Of a stretch of 64,000 nt of DNA, positions 23,400-36,180 are shown one piece after another. The stretch's first letter is position 1. Each line of letters begins with the position of its first letter. The DNA is taken from assembly GCA_963969395.1 (NCBI GenBank), contig OZ017797.1, positions 40,920,001 through 40,984,000 on the forward strand, given 5' to 3'. The translations under genes and the position numbers were made by a program. Source of the stretch: Pseudoscleropodium purum (Eukaryota; Streptophyta; Bryopsida; Hypnales; Brachytheciaceae). Under the pieces are notes generated by a model. It saw only the letters and a list, made by a program, of their open reading frames with translations. It had not been told where the DNA came from and searched no databases.

Positions 23400-24388
23400 T
23401 CGTCGATTCCATCTGCACGTACTGATCGATGGTTTGATTCCGGTTTATTTTGTAATCATGCTCTTTTTCTAATGGACTTACATCATTCTTTTAATATCAG
23501 ATGATGATTTTGACAGTCAGATCTTTGGATGGACAGATTCAAGCTCACTATCAGACAAGAGAAGTCTACTTCTTACTGCTGACTGGTTAGCAACCCAATC
23601 CCACGTCTAGTGCCAACTTTCTGCGAACCTTTCTCAATCCTGCTGCCTGACACTTCATCGATAATGGCAGTTCGGGGACAGCTTTTCAATCTGATCAAAT
23701 TAACACTCAAAGCAAGGTACAAAGGAAAACTTTTTAGTCGGATCACATCAATGTCCCAAGTTAATTAGAGCTAATCCTAAAATGGGAGGAAACTGGGGGA
23801 ATAGCAAAAAAAAACATAGAACTAGGGATCAAACTCCTTTTGGGTCCAAAACGGAGCTCTTTTGAGTTTTGAGTTTTGTCCCTAGTTCCACCAATGAGTA
23901 TGCAACATGTGGAACTGTAATTCAAGACAAGAACCATGAGATTAGAGCTTGACTTCACTCAAGATGAAGTGGACCACGATTCATTTTAATAGGGACCACA
24001 GCAACTTACTTAGCTTGCAACTTTACACCAAGTCCAGAGCACTTTGCGATTAACTCATTTGTGTTCTGAATGTTGCACTCACACAGCTGCCCAACCTCAA
24101 TTGATCCTGGCTTAGTTATAGCCTAGTCAACGATATACAACGGATATGTAGACTCATCTCATGAAAAATGAAACCCGTTTTCAATACTTGAAAGCAAATT
24201 AAAAATGAACCACCAAGGCTGTGTGACAATAGTGAGTACCGGTACACACTGAAGAAATTTCTAAGAGAACAAATACTTTGAATTTCATGAGTCCGAAAAG
24301 GACGACTGTTTCTACCCTCCACGCACCGACTCAGACAAAACAAACTAATGCTACACGTAAGCAGCAACGGTAACCGTCTCCTGCTAAC
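23400..24388. other. Intergenic DNA and 3' flank of the LAF3-like gene
   Basis: No convincing gene. The 3' untranslated region of the minus-strand amidohydrolase probably extends below 24389, but no polyadenylation site can be fixed. Confidence 0.4.
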
Positions 24389-27300
24389 TCAGCTTGCGGG
24401 ATACTCACGCTCTCCGGCAACATAAGTAGCCAACACCGCTGGGTTCGAGGAAGCAGGGTGTGTTAAAAGATTGCCTGAGAAAACTACGAAGTCTGCAAAT
24501 TTGGAGGGCCACAAGGTCCCCAATTGCGCATCACGAAAACATGCATGCGCACCGCCCCATGTGTACCTGAGCCATTCAAGGGAACCTGTCAGCTTCCACT
24601 CCACAAAAATATTTTTGTCCGTTGAGTGGCTACTAGAAAATGTGGACAATTGAATTGGGATTATCTTAAATTGTGTTTGGTGCTAAAATAAGAAAAAATA
24701 AAATATGAACACGCTTAATAAGTAGCGCAGTGTCAACAGAAGAGACTTGAAACTTACCCTATGAGTGCAGCCTCCCTAGATATTGATTCCTCTGCATTCC
24801 AGGATTCAGTTTGACCATGTGGAATTCGTGTGGTCGCTGCATGAACTCCTAACAATGGTTCAAGCGGGGCTACCTGTCATCAGATTAACAAGCAGACTGT
24901 GAATGAGATATTTTAGTTGAGTTACATTGTACTTATGGCAATTAAAACAGTGAAAGACCCCAGCAACAGAACTCAGGTTGCAGCTAGTGCATTTTATGAA
25001 CAGTAACTTTAGCAAACACACAATTACAATCATGAATACCGAAAATTGTTCAAATGTCCCGACAATTGACTCCCTGCATGCTTGTCCTTTTCAACAGCAA
25101 TAGCAACATCAACAGAGGCATGTTGAACTTACTATCCAGTCTGAACCAAGCGCAAGCACTGTTCCATTGTTCAAGAGGGATTTCATGAGGAAGGAACCCT
25201 GCGCTGCTCTTTCCTCTCCCAACTTTCTCACAACATACAGTGCGTCATCCCGCAGGTGATCAGGCTGTCATAAACAGTGTATGAGTCAACTATGAAAAAG
25301 CTACCGCAGGCTGCCAAATGCACGAACTCTTCTTAAAGAACCCCCAGCAGGCTCACACAGTAACTCGACTAATCTGCGTGTTATGCTCTTGCAGAATAAG
25401 CAAGAAAAATAAAAATGGATACGTAAGTTGAGGGCAAAGAAAGTGAGTAGATGGCGAAGAAATCGCTCAGAAGTACCTGCATCGATGCAATTATGTTCTC
25501 TCTTCCGAAGCGTTCTGGAGCATTGGGTGACAGATGTTGAGCGTGCTCCACCTTCATCCAGCCAACACACACCAATCCAGATTCAGAGTCATCTTTCCAG
25601 ACAAGATCCGACATACACAAGTACCTTAAAATACTCTTAGGCAGTCCACATCATCAACGGCATAACTTGAGTTCTTGTCAGAACACCTTGACTCACAGGT
25701 TCGGAAGAGCTTGTGAAGAACATGTTAGATGTCAAAAGTGACAGGTGGTACAAAGACTCCATCACAAGCTGTGGTCTCAAAATCTAACAGTCAAAAGGAG
25801 TTTGCATGAATCAAGAGTTACCCGAAGTCGTCGATCACGGGGCCCATTTTTGGATTTCACTGTCTCAAAAACGGAAAGAACTTGGTCGTTTGCAGCATCC
25901 CCGATAGCGTGCACTGCAATCTACACTCAAAAACTTATTGCTGTCACGTCACCAGTATTGTGATCTAATGATTTTTCATAATCAATTGAACAAAGCATAC
26001 AGTATAGAAGCTTTTGCAAAAGATTTGATGCATTTGAACCTGAAGATTAGCCTTATCAGCGCTTAAGGCAGCCTCAAGTAACCAGTCGGGATCGGCCACT
26101 TTTAAACCGAAGTTGTCCTTGTTATCCGCATATGCCTACAAGCCCCGAACTCATAAGTCAGATATGCAACCAGGAACACATTAGATTGTAAATTGTGAGC
26201 CTTAAATAAAGAATCCTGATGACGAAAATCTTGGAAGCATTTTGTCAGACTTATGAAGACATTGAGGGAAGCTGTAAGGTGAGTCATACTCTCGGGGGTG
26301 GAGAGTCCAAACGTAAAGTGACATTTTTACTAGGCAACTAAAAATTTAAGAAATTTAAAGTAATAAAAAGGGTTCAAAAATTACGAGAGAATATTCTTCA
26401 AAATTTCGAAATCAATTTTGGAATATATCTATTTCAAGCATGTTGCTTATAGCTCCTAAAAGATACCTCTTGGACGCTCCTATTTCCCAAAGTACACAAA
26501 GCGTGACACACCGAGGTGGTACGTTTATTTACCTGGTGGAAAAGAGCAGTCCCTGAGCCCAAACTACCATCAGCATAGGCTTTCACACCACCCACTCGCA
26601 GCCACTGACTTACATCGTGACCCCTCTGCTTCACAAAAGCCTGCATATCTAGCCCACAGTCACACTGAGTGGCTTCCACATCCCTCTCAACAGCAAATGT
26701 CTCTTCGTAAGCAACTCAATACCAGGATAACACTTATTCTGCGACCATCACACGTTGGCAGGTAAGGTTACGTATAGGCACGTGAAAGTAGCATGCTCCG
26801 TTCAGGATACATACCGCAACTGTGGGCCAGATCTCAAGGGGATAGAAGGCAGTCACTCTCACTCTCATAAGCCCAGCCGCATCAGCCCACAAGTAGACAT
26901 CTGAGAAAGATAAAAGAGTTTTTAGCTACGAAGTTCACATTAACTCATGGATGATGTCGATGGAGAAAATATTAACTTCCAATAAGTCTATCAGGATTGC
27001 AGATTTAAAATTGATAGTTCTAACCGCCATTACTCCCCTGGAAGAAATTAACAACACTCTGAAATGTAAACCTCTTGCTATTAATAGGGAATTGCTAGCT
27101 GAATCTAAACCTAAACAAGTAGATTAATAACAACCATAGCTCAGACTTGATCAAATTATACGAAAAAATTATGGGGAATACAACAATAGCAACGATGACA
27201 ATCAGAGGAGACTTGGTACCGTTAAGATCGTCCCAGGGCTGCTCAGGTGGTCCCATCGGTGTGAGTCTTCCGAAGTCAACTACAGAGGTCACCCCATTCC

Positions 27301-29646
27301 TTAATGCCAGTTCACTCGCCCTCATATATGCAGCCCTCCTCTGTTCTACAGACGGTTGCGGAATACACTTTTGCACGTACGTCAATGCCGAATCGATCAA
27401 CAGACCCGTTGGCTCTACAGACGACAAAACATTACTGAGGAGTTGTGTCAAATCGAACAGGACAGCTTTATGAGAATCTCAAAGACTCAGAAAAAAGTTA
27501 ACAAACATTTGGTGTATTTCGTGTAATCTGGACAACACACGTCTGATTCAGTTTGAGACTATACCTCCAGTATGACCCTTCACAATGATGCCTCCTAGAG
27601 GTTCTGGTGTGTCACGATGAATGCCTGCTAACGCCAACGCAACCGAATTGACAACACACGTATGCCCGTCCAGTCGACATGCAACGACCTGCCACACCAG
27701 ACGTTCAGCATCTCGAGATTTTTGTGGGCTACCCCGTGCTCGTCAGTATGCAATGATTATTACTAGTGATGCCCCGAACAAAACTCTGAAACTTAGGTCC
27801 AAAGCAATACATCATTACAATAGTCACGGAGAGTATATGGCTTCAAAATAATGTGATTCTGTCCAATTGATATGCATCCAAACAGCAGCTGATAGCAGGG
27901 CTTTCAAATACGGCAAGGGATTCATAAGTACCGCCCTAAGTAATGCATTACAGTAGAAAGCACCTCCAATCACTCTAGAAGCAAAATGCAAAGTCTACCC
28001 TAATTCACCAACCCACATCATGGTGAATTGGTTTAAAACTCACAGGGTGATTAGGTGCATCAATCCAAGCAGCTTCGGGCATCTCCCCGCCCCAATTTTC
28101 ATGATTCCAATTAACTCCGATTATCCATTTTCCTTTCTTCACTCCTGTCAGAAAACCGTAGCGTCAATGCAGTGAGCCCGGATCCGCCAATGTTTGATCC
28201 AATCCAGTCATTCGGTCAGAGCAATTTAAAGAGTATTCTCTACCATTACCAACTTGAAATCTGGTCGCTCAATTGGGCTTGTGCTGCTCTGAAGCTGCCA
28301 CTACCACCAGTTTATATACAAGGTAAAGTTATCACTACGCATTATCATGTCTACGATTATGACAAGTCAAACGTACAACGAAGCGATCACCTTGAGCAGC
28401 AAGCTTGAGTCTGTTTGTAAATTCAGCACGGCTGTGAGCAGTTCCAAGCTGAACATAAGTCATCTATCCTTTGCAAACACACCACAAATTAGGCTCTACA
28501 CTACGTTGGAACTCAACTTCATGTGCCAGAGATTCCAGTGCCTTCTAATTGTTGCAGACATAGTATGTGAACTTCATAAGGACGAGCTTAAAGTAAACAG
28601 AATGCGTCCAAGTCCAACATGAATATTGAGATTGCATTGTTTAGTCCAATCAGAGACACAACAATTAGCATCTAGGAGGAAACTGCGCCCAAGAAACAGA
28701 CCGAAACAGATATCTAGAATGGAAAGTGAAGCGTAATCAGACCGAAAAAAGTGGACCATCCCAGTTTGCAATCCTCAAAAATTATACCCTTCATAGCATA
28801 CCATCATGCGCGTTTATGAAGCTGAAACCAAAAAATCATCAAATTGCACCTCCAAATAGTGTAGGCCGCGTGCATACCTGGAGGCCTCCACTGATGAAGT
28901 GGACATGCGAATCAATGAGCCCGGGGGTGACAAACTTGCCCTCCAGGTCCACAACCTTTGTATGAAGACCAATGGCCGCCACCAGTGCTGGCTGGAAGAA
29001 CCACTCACAAGTACTTTTGTTGTTACACACTATATTACCAGGTTACAAAAAACTCTGCGCACGTAACACCACAACACATGCTCACGGAGATGAAGCCCAA
29101 TGCCATTACATAATCTATGCCACGGCATGCACCTGCATCTCGGAAGAATTGCCAAGACTCAAGATTCGGCCCTTGGCAACGGCCATTGACCGCGCCCACG
29201 GCTGCCTCGCATCCCCCGTCCAAATGGTCGCATTCACAAACAGAACATCAGCGGTCTCCACGGCCTCCCCGCTCCCCCGTCTCAGAAAGAATCTGGCGAG
29301 CTCTTGGTACGTCTCTGATCGCAGACCCGCCATGCCCCCATACCAGTGCAACCCCCACCATCACCATCAGAGCCACATCATTCATTCTCAAGCAATGGGT
29401 CCACGAGTAGAGTCATCCATCCACACTTACGATGCACCACTTCTTCGAATCAGTCAAAATCCTTTCCCATTGTCAGCAACTCTAGACGGAAGTCCGCGAA
29501 ACTCTACCCTAGAAAGAAGAACACTGACCCGTGGGAACCCTAATTGGGGAGACAAGGGCTGCTTGGACTCCTCGTCACTAACCTGGAACGAATAAGCACG
29601 ACGGCAGGAAAACGATGAGCACGCCTACGGTGACCATGAGCTTCAT
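24389..29646 (-). CDS. LAF3/YtcJ-type metal-dependent amidohydrolase
   Basis: Fifteen exons on the minus strand: 29646-29583, 29314-29133, 28991-28878, 28448-28391, 28144-28044, 27688-27565, 27414-27220, 26900-26815, 26700-26533, 26135-26040, 25920-25822, 25551-25477, 25264-25133, 24873-24758, 24566-24389. All junctions are GT-AG and in phase, giving 595 residues. It matches the amidohydrolase_3 family that includes Arabidopsis LAF3, linked to phytochrome A signalling. Residues 1-21 (MKLMVTVGVLIVFLP...) form a signal peptide or anchor. Metal-site motifs are present: HVH (111-113), the lysine of GGVKAYADGSLGS (348), His400 in IAVHAIGD, VEHAQH (431-435) and Asp496 in GSDW. After GSDW this protein has Ile where relatives I recall have Pro. 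The natural substrate is unknown. The first junction (29583/29314) is the least certain because its acceptor has a weak pyrimidine tract; translation might instead start at the ATG at 29333. The gene looks intact. Confidence 0.93.
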
Positions 29647-30240
29647 TTGGCAACACAGTCGGCGCTGTTTCTGCCCCATCGGAACGGGCTACCTTCAGCG
29701 ACCCGCAGCAGCTCCGCCCTGTCTCGATTGGATGTGTCTGGACTGGACCAACGGAGCTCGCTCAGGGAATGAAGAGGGCCAGAAACTGAAGGCAGGAAGG
29801 GATGGATGACTGAAGCACTGGGCTGGACTGGCCCTCAGTCTCAGTCCTCTCTGCCCTGCAGGTAAGCTTAAGTTATGCACCAGAAACAGCTTCAGCTTCA
29901 ACTTCACTTGGCATATTAGTCATCGTGAACTTCGTTCCAAGCTGCTCTGCAATTCGGAATGGCCTGCCTCTCCCTGTTAATCTCAAAGTGATGGCATGAT
30001 CATTGATCGTCATTCCCCTGCCTACCTCACTCACTCACTCACTCACGGACGACGGAAAAACCCGCCGCCACCAATCTCCCATTTCACCCGTCCATTTCTT
30101 CCGAAACCCCATCAGTCTGACAGAGGACGCCGACTCTCGCACTGAACTCCAGTTCAGTTGAGTTACGGACACCCAATGAACAGACCACCCTCCGTCGTCC
30201 AAAAATGCAAGCGACTGCACTGAACAGCACACCGCCGTGA
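29647..30240 (-). promoter_or_regulatory. GC-rich promoter/5' leader of the LAF3-like gene
   Basis: The segment just upstream of the start codon (in minus-strand sense) is GC-rich compared with both flanks and gives long spurious open frames on both strands. A (TCAC)n microsatellite lies at about 30027-30046. It returns to AT-rich repeats by about 30600. The exact promoter cannot be placed. Confidence 0.4.
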
Positions 30241-30837
30241 CTCAAAAACTGCCACAAGTTTTCCAAGCAATCATGGGATGTGTAGGATGGACTTCTTTAA
30301 AGCAAACAATAAGTTCGAAATTGGACGTGGAACATTTGAGCTCCGAATATGACTCATGGCGTGTCAAGAGAGAAAACCAGGAAAGGAACTTGGACGCCTC
30401 TTCATTGTATGATGAAAACTAAGAAGAACCCGGGGGCTTCAAAGAATAAAGGAGCTCTAAACAAGGGAGCTTCAAGGAGAGAGCAACCAAATGAGATTCT
30501 CAAAAATGTTGCCCTTTCCTCCTTGCATTTTGTGAGAAAACCAAAAACTTCACTATTTGTGATCATTTGGGTGGCTAACTTCCAATGTAGGAAAAAATAG
30601 AGGTTCAAAATTGCTCCAACATAGAAATTTGACACCCCATTATGAGATTCATGTTTCAAGGAGTGTTGTCTAGTATAAGTGAAAATTTATAAAATATAAC
30701 CTAATATCACAAAATTACAAAACAACTTGGATATATTGGGTTCCTCTTAACTTTGCTAATATCCTCATTCAAAAAAGCGAATAAAATTTTGGCCATTGAA
30801 CTTGTGGGATCAAAAAATTGTCAATTTAAGTGCCTTT
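30241..30837. other. Intergenic, no gene seen
   Basis: Overlapping short frames on both strands without motifs; composition grades from mixed to AT-rich. Confidence 0.35.
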
Positions 30838-31095
30838 CGAAGATTTTTTAGGCCAAATGAAGACTACAAGTTCTCAAGACTATCAGGAACTCGGAAATAG
30901 CCTGGGAACACCAACATGTCAATAATCTAATATGGTTGAGATCCTACCACATTAGATTATATTAATTAATTAATTAAAAAAATTTAATTAATTGTTTTAA
31001 ATTATTTTATATTCTAAACAACAATATACTTGTTCACAATTTTGAAAACAACCCCAAAACAATCTTCTAGAAGTCTGAAAAAACATCTAATAATA
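30838..31095. repeat. Dispersed AT-rich repeat, copy 1 (pair with 47398-47705)
   Basis: Shares AAGACTACAAGTTCT, then AATCTAATRTGGYT and CCTACCACATTA, and later TTGTTCACA-like and TGAAAAAACAT stretches in the same order and orientation as 47398-47705. The two are clearly related over about 250-300 bases. No coding frame. Confidence 0.55.
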
Positions 31096-31232
31096 TATTT
31101 TAATCTTCTAGTTCCAAATCCAATTATATATAAATTGCATATATCATATACATAATTGAGATTAGAATATTTTCTTATCAATCTGTAAAGTACATAAGTT
31201 ATTTTTTGAGGTCAAACATACTCATTACAAAA

Positions 31233-31500
31233 AATTTCAGCCCCCCAAAAGGCTGCGAGTTTTGAACTGCCTAGAAGGCCAAAACTACCCCGATGCAATT
31301 AGAGAAGAATTCAACTGTTTTTTATTGTTTAATGAAAACTGTTGATGTGGCACTACTTGTGCCATGTCAACACCACATCAAGTTTTCATATTTTTTTCAT
31401 ATTTTTTATTTTTTTCATATTTTATTTTTATTTTTCTGTACTTTGCAGTGTAGAGCACCGAAAACTAAACCCTTAACGGCCCTCCATAGGGTTCAGATTT
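31233..31500. repeat. Short inverted-repeat element related to the AGAGGG family
   Basis: It starts TCAGCCCCCCAAAAGGCTG and ends GGCCCTCCATAGGGTTCAG, a loose inverted pair. The centre holds GATGTGGCACTACTTGTGCC followed by ATGTCAACACCACATCA, the inverted motif also seen in the copies at 2701 and 35426. The right side is poly-T rich. No coding capacity. Confidence 0.4.
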
Positions 31501-31599
31501 TTTCAAATGCCAAAACTTTGAACTATAGAATATTTGTAAAGAAAAGTTTTTGAAAATCTTTAATGTAAAATGTAAGAGAACTAAGATAAGAATCTATTA

Positions 31600-32541
31600 A
31601 AATTTAGATGTATGAAAAAAAAACCTTCACATGCTAAACAAAAACGCTCAAAAACTACCATTTTTAAGACACTTACCAAAACAATTTAAAACATTTTTGG
31701 ACATATTCAACCGTAGGATCTTGTATTATGATAATTTAAAAAGATATGGAAAACATTTCAGAAATTTCCACCGTATAGATTGCAAGATATTAGCATTTCA
31801 ATTGACAAAAAGCCTTTTTTGGGCTTTGCAAAAAAATAGGCAGCTGCACTTCACAAGGTTACATTTGTATGAAAAAAATTCCAAAATGGTTACAATTCTT
31901 TGAATTCATTCTTCAAGGCAAGTTGGCTAAATTCTTGAAAATTTTTAGATCATTTGAAAATGTACAACATATAGGAAAAAAATAGTAAGTAGAAAGAAGT
32001 AGAGAATGAATCAAAATACTAAATTGTTAATAATTTAATTATGGAATTGAAAAATGTCAATTCCAATGGTTGTAATGATGTAATAAATAATATTCACCTT
32101 ATATATATATATATAATTTTTATTTTTTTCAAAAATATTCAAAATTGAGTTCAATAAAGAACTTCAAAGTTTATTTTGGAGTAGAAAATCCATGACCATT
32201 TGCAAACTAAAATACCTCATAACTTTTGACTCATCAATCAAAATGAAATGATTCAAAGCTTTTAATGTATGTATAAATCTAGAAAATCAATTTCAAATTT
32301 GGATTTTTGAAAAAAGTGATTTTTCAAATCTGCCCAAATTGCCCAAGTTGAGAAACAAACTACATATTAAGCCATAACTTTTGACTCATATTTCCAAATG
32401 TCTTGAAATTTGTGCACATCAAAGATATTCTTCGTCCATAGCTTCTATTAAAACTTAGGCCAATAATATGGAAATCTCCGCTCACATGCACCTGCCCAAA
32501 AAAGTTATGTTGCCAAAAAATGCACCTTAGTACTTTAGGGG
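31600..32541. mobile_element. TTAA element of the copy A type, inverted, left end eroded
   Basis: The right end reads TACTTTAGGGG followed by TTAA (32542-32545). Read in reverse complement, the interior follows the element at 1570-2490 closely (shared GCATGTGA, AAATTTCAAGACATTTGG-like and ATGAGTCAAAAGTTATGGC-like stretches). The other end cannot be located; it seems lost next to the repeat at 31233-31500. Confidence 0.55.
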
Positions 32542-32559
32542 TTAAAACATATTTGCATT

Positions 32560-34570
32560 CATCTACTATTCAAAATTTGTTACCCAAAATTTCAACATTT
32601 GATCTTTAAGGGGATTTTAAAGGGTTAGATAACATTGTAACTAAAGTTTCATTGCATTCCTTGCCATTAATATTGTTCATGACCACATTGGATATTTCAA
32701 TTAGTATGCACTACTAGCAAATACACCTTACCATTTGATTTTTTTTTAAACATTTATCTTGGATTAAGAAATCCTATTCCATAAAATCAGGGCTTCTTTT
32801 TAACTTTGTAGAGTTTGGATCTTTTCTTGAATTTTTGCATATGTTTGCCTTTATATTTATAAATATGTATTATTTATTTCAATTTCATCAAATTATTCAT
32901 ACCTAAAGGGTTTTTTTAAAACTCAAGCATTACTTCAAATGACTAAGAAGTTGTGTGGTCAAAATTCCTTAGAACCTCTTTGTTCATTGTTCAAAATTAG
33001 GACATAGGAGCACTGAGGGCCCAAACCTTTTCCAATTCAGTCTTCTACCTAGCTAAGGTAGACATGCCAATCACCAACTTTGAACAACCATAACTTCTAG
33101 CCAACTAGTTTAAATCATGCATTCTTTAGATGATTAGAAGTGTCTTCTCAAGAGTTTTCCAAGAATTTATGATGCATTACCATCCTCTTCAAATTCAAAG
33201 CACTACTGTGCTTTATTTGCTCAAGAGTCTCTCATTTTTCCTCTCTTAGACTATTGCAAAGTTTCAAGAGTCACCCCCAAGGTCCCCCTTGGTCACTAAG
33301 GCACTTTGGCCACCTCAAAGAGATAGAGGTGTGACACTTAGATTTCATAAATTTGGGGTTTGTAGAAGTTACTCGCAATTGTATGTCTTTTAAATCCTCT
33401 AGTTGTGTCTTTAAATTATCCTTTTTCCTCATATTTTGTTGCAACAATTTATCCTCTAAAGACTAGTATTTTTTCATAAAAATTGGAGTCACAAAGGTAT
33501 TAACTTGCACTAAGTGAAATGGAATTGTATTTGGAAATCTACTTATATAGATAGATTGAAAATACTATTTTTTGGCCTTTGAATTGAAAATATGAAGAAG
33601 ATCCATCGTTATGATTGGAAGATTATAGTATGTATTTTGCACTCGAATATGCAAGATTATCATTGCTATTATCAAAATACCTCCACACTTACATCTACAT
33701 TATTGACCACTATGAATGTTTTTGAGTACACAACACTTGACAATCATGCAATTGACCGAGAATTTTCAACTAACAACTTCAACAAGTTCCTATGTTAGAA
33801 ATTGCCCAAATTTAGAATAGGCTCACTACCCTTAAACAATAAAAATTTGTATAAGTCAAATAGAGCAACCTAGACTTGAATTTTAGAGTAGGGCATATTT
33901 AACCAAGACTTATTGGAAGTACTACATGAATAGTCATATACTATTTTTTGGCATCTTCATCTATAGAAAAAACAAAAACCACAAATAAGTTATACATATT
34001 TTTGATATCCATTATGGAGCAAAACCTCAATAGGCATGAGAAAAAAGAATTGGATGAAAATTGTTAATCCTTCATCATACACAAACTAGCAAATTCATCT
34101 CTCAAACAATAATCAATCATAGCATCATTCTATGATTAACCCTTAAACAATATGTTAAGCCTCTTGGGCTTGATTTTGAGAGAATTGTTGACAAAAAGTG
34201 TACTATGTATATTTCTTTTTGGAATGTTTCAACTTATTAGACCATCTTCAACAGTGAATATGGCTTGCCAAGCACCACATTTAGGCAACAAAGTCAAAGT
34301 ACTATTCACTATTCACTTTGCATGCCTTGAATGTACAAACTTTGGGCAAGTAATAAGATCTATACCATGCATCAAGGAGATTTTTGATTCCCTTTGGATT
34401 GTCTTTTAGGCAAATGAATGTTGCATGAGAGCATTTCCTATCTATTACTAGAACAATTCTCCCAATAGACTTTTGAGACAAATGGAATGGCTAGATGAAA
34501 TTCAATCTCCAATAATACTATAGTTGCATGTATAGAGGCATATGGCCCATAGTTTCATACTTTACCCCAA
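32560..34570. other. AT-rich intergenic DNA, no gene seen
   Basis: Open frames at 33592-33798 and 34152-34409 have no recognisable motif. TTAACCCTTAAAC at 34137 resembles the end of the TTAA elements, but no partner end was found. Confidence 0.35.
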
Positions 34571-34573
34571 GGC

Positions 34574-34740
34574 ATTAGTTACATTAGTCACAATGTATTA
34601 AATCTTCTACAACTCTCTAGTCTATGGGTTAAATTTTCTTATAATTTAAATATTTTCTATACTATGTAAGACACATAGGTTCAAATTTGTGTAATCATGG
34701 GACACTTTTAAATTTTTCAAAAATTTTGGATTGTTTTAAC
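34574..34740. repeat. Direct repeat unit 1 (pair with 34918-35085)
   Basis: Contains ATTAGTCACAATGTATTAAA, CTTCTACAACTCT, GGGTTAAATTTTCTTA and GACACTTTTAAATTTTT in an order repeated about 344 bases downstream with minor changes. Confidence 0.6.
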
Positions 34741-34917
34741 TTCCAATCCAAAAATAAATAAATATTGGCATTGACATATCTAATTCCATATGCTAAAATG
34801 CTTGTTTAGGAATTTTTGGAATTATTGGAAATGTCTCGAATGATTATTAGAATTAAGAGGTAAGAATTGTGGAAGATTTTTTCAATTGCAACAGTTGTGA
34901 CTAATGCCTGTTTTGGA

Positions 34918-35085
34918 TATTAGTCACATTGGTCACAATGTACTAAATCTTCTACAATTCTTTAGTTGAGGGGTTAAATTTTCTTAGAATTTGTACATGT
35001 TTTCTATATAATATAATACATCTAAGTGTAAGTTTGTGTGATTATAAGACACTTTTCAATTTTTGAAAATTTAGATTAAAAATTA
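34918..35085. repeat. Direct repeat unit 2
   Basis: Matches unit 1 as TTGGTCACAATGTACTAAA, CTTCTACAATTCT, GGGTTAAATTTTCTTA and GACACTTTTCAATTTTT. The two units may be an old local duplication or the remains of terminal repeats of a small element. Confidence 0.6.
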
Positions 35086-35425
35086 GAGTTTTAGAAGAGA
35101 TTGCTAGTGAAAAAAAGCTTTGTGAGAAGTTCCTATCCTTGAGGCAACTTGTGAAAGATTTAGCTCTCCATACCAACCTCCCCCTTCCATTGTAGCTCTG
35201 AGTCATTATTCAATTATTCTTAAAGAAGTCCTTTGTTGTCCCTCTTGCTCTAGGTAGTAGGAGATTTTCTAGCTCCACCTTGCTAGTGCAACCTTGACTC
35301 CACCACTCTCCCCTTGGGAAATCCATGTGGTAGGCTCAAACTAAGAGGGTGACAAAAGATGTTCTAAAGGTGCCTATTAAGATAAACTTGCCTATGAGAA
35401 TCCATTTGTCTATTCATTATGAAAG

Positions 35426-35679
35426 TTCTGAGGCCTCCAAAGGGCTACTAGTTTTTTATTTTCGACACACCCACGGTGCAATTATAGAGAAATAAAAAAT
35501 ATATACTTAAAAAATATTTTTTTGGAAAAATAGTCAATTTGATGTGGCTTTGACATAGCACTACTAGTACCACATTAGATTTCAAAATTTTCAAAATAAA
35601 AAATTATTTTTTATTTTTTATTTTTTCCCTAATTGCACCACAATAGTGCAAGGTTGGCAGTCCTTTTGAGGCCTCAGAA
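35426..35679. repeat. Short TIR element (TTCTGAGGCCTC ends)
   Basis: A 254-base segment with ends TTCTGAGGCCTCCAAAGGG and TCCTTTTGAGGCCTCAGAA, good inverted repeats. The interior has GATGTGGCTTTGACATAGCAC and AT-rich runs, like the elements at 2701 and 31233. It is nested in the repeat unit 35384-36525, which lacks it in its other copy. Confidence 0.6.
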
Positions 35680-35837
35680 ATTTTCGTAATGTGTAGACAC
35701 CAAGAAATGACCCATAACACTCTTACATCAATCCATGATAGATTTTTCTAATTAATGAGATTAGGACTTCAATAGGTTAATTAGTGGCCAAAATCAATGC
35801 TTAGGTGATGGTGATGGAGTTAGTAGTGCTTACTTTA

Positions 35838-36180
35838 GGGGCGCTTCACACATGGGCCGACCAAGTTGAGAAGCCGTGGGAGTTCATGGCCAAACTTTGG
35901 GCGAGAGTCCAAAGAAATGGGCAATAAATGAGCAATTTGACGGACTCTCAACTAAAGTTTGGGTCGCCACAAAGTGTCGACCCCAACTTTGGTCGAGAAT
36001 CCGTTGAGAGGCCATTGCCACATAGGAGCTTGGGCTTCCATGTAGGCACTTTAGAAGGCGACAGACTTTGGATTGTGCCACCTTGTGTGAAGGGTCAAGA
36101 GGCCAAAGTCGGGGTTTTCTGAAATTTGATTGGTGGAGGCCGACGGACTCTCAACCTTGGGCCCTTGTGTGAAGTGGCCC
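35838..36180. mobile_element. PIF/Harbinger (Tourist-like) MITE with TTA target duplication
   Basis: 343 bases beginning GGGGCGCTTCACACATGGGC and ending in the inverse of GGGCCACTTCACACAAGGGC (18 of 21 terminal positions match). TTA lies directly on both sides (35835-35837 and 36181-36183). A 3-base TTA duplication with GGG-type ends is characteristic of PIF/Harbinger non-autonomous elements. Internal sequence is more GC-rich than the host repeat and contains further short inverted motifs (GACTCTCAAC). No coding frame. Confidence 0.7.

Noticed and set aside
28972..29595. 207-codon plus-strand open frame
   Set aside because: It lies antisense over exons 1-2 of the LAF3-like gene, whose exon structure is phase-consistent and has clear family motifs. 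The antisense protein is low in hydrophobic structure and matches nothing.
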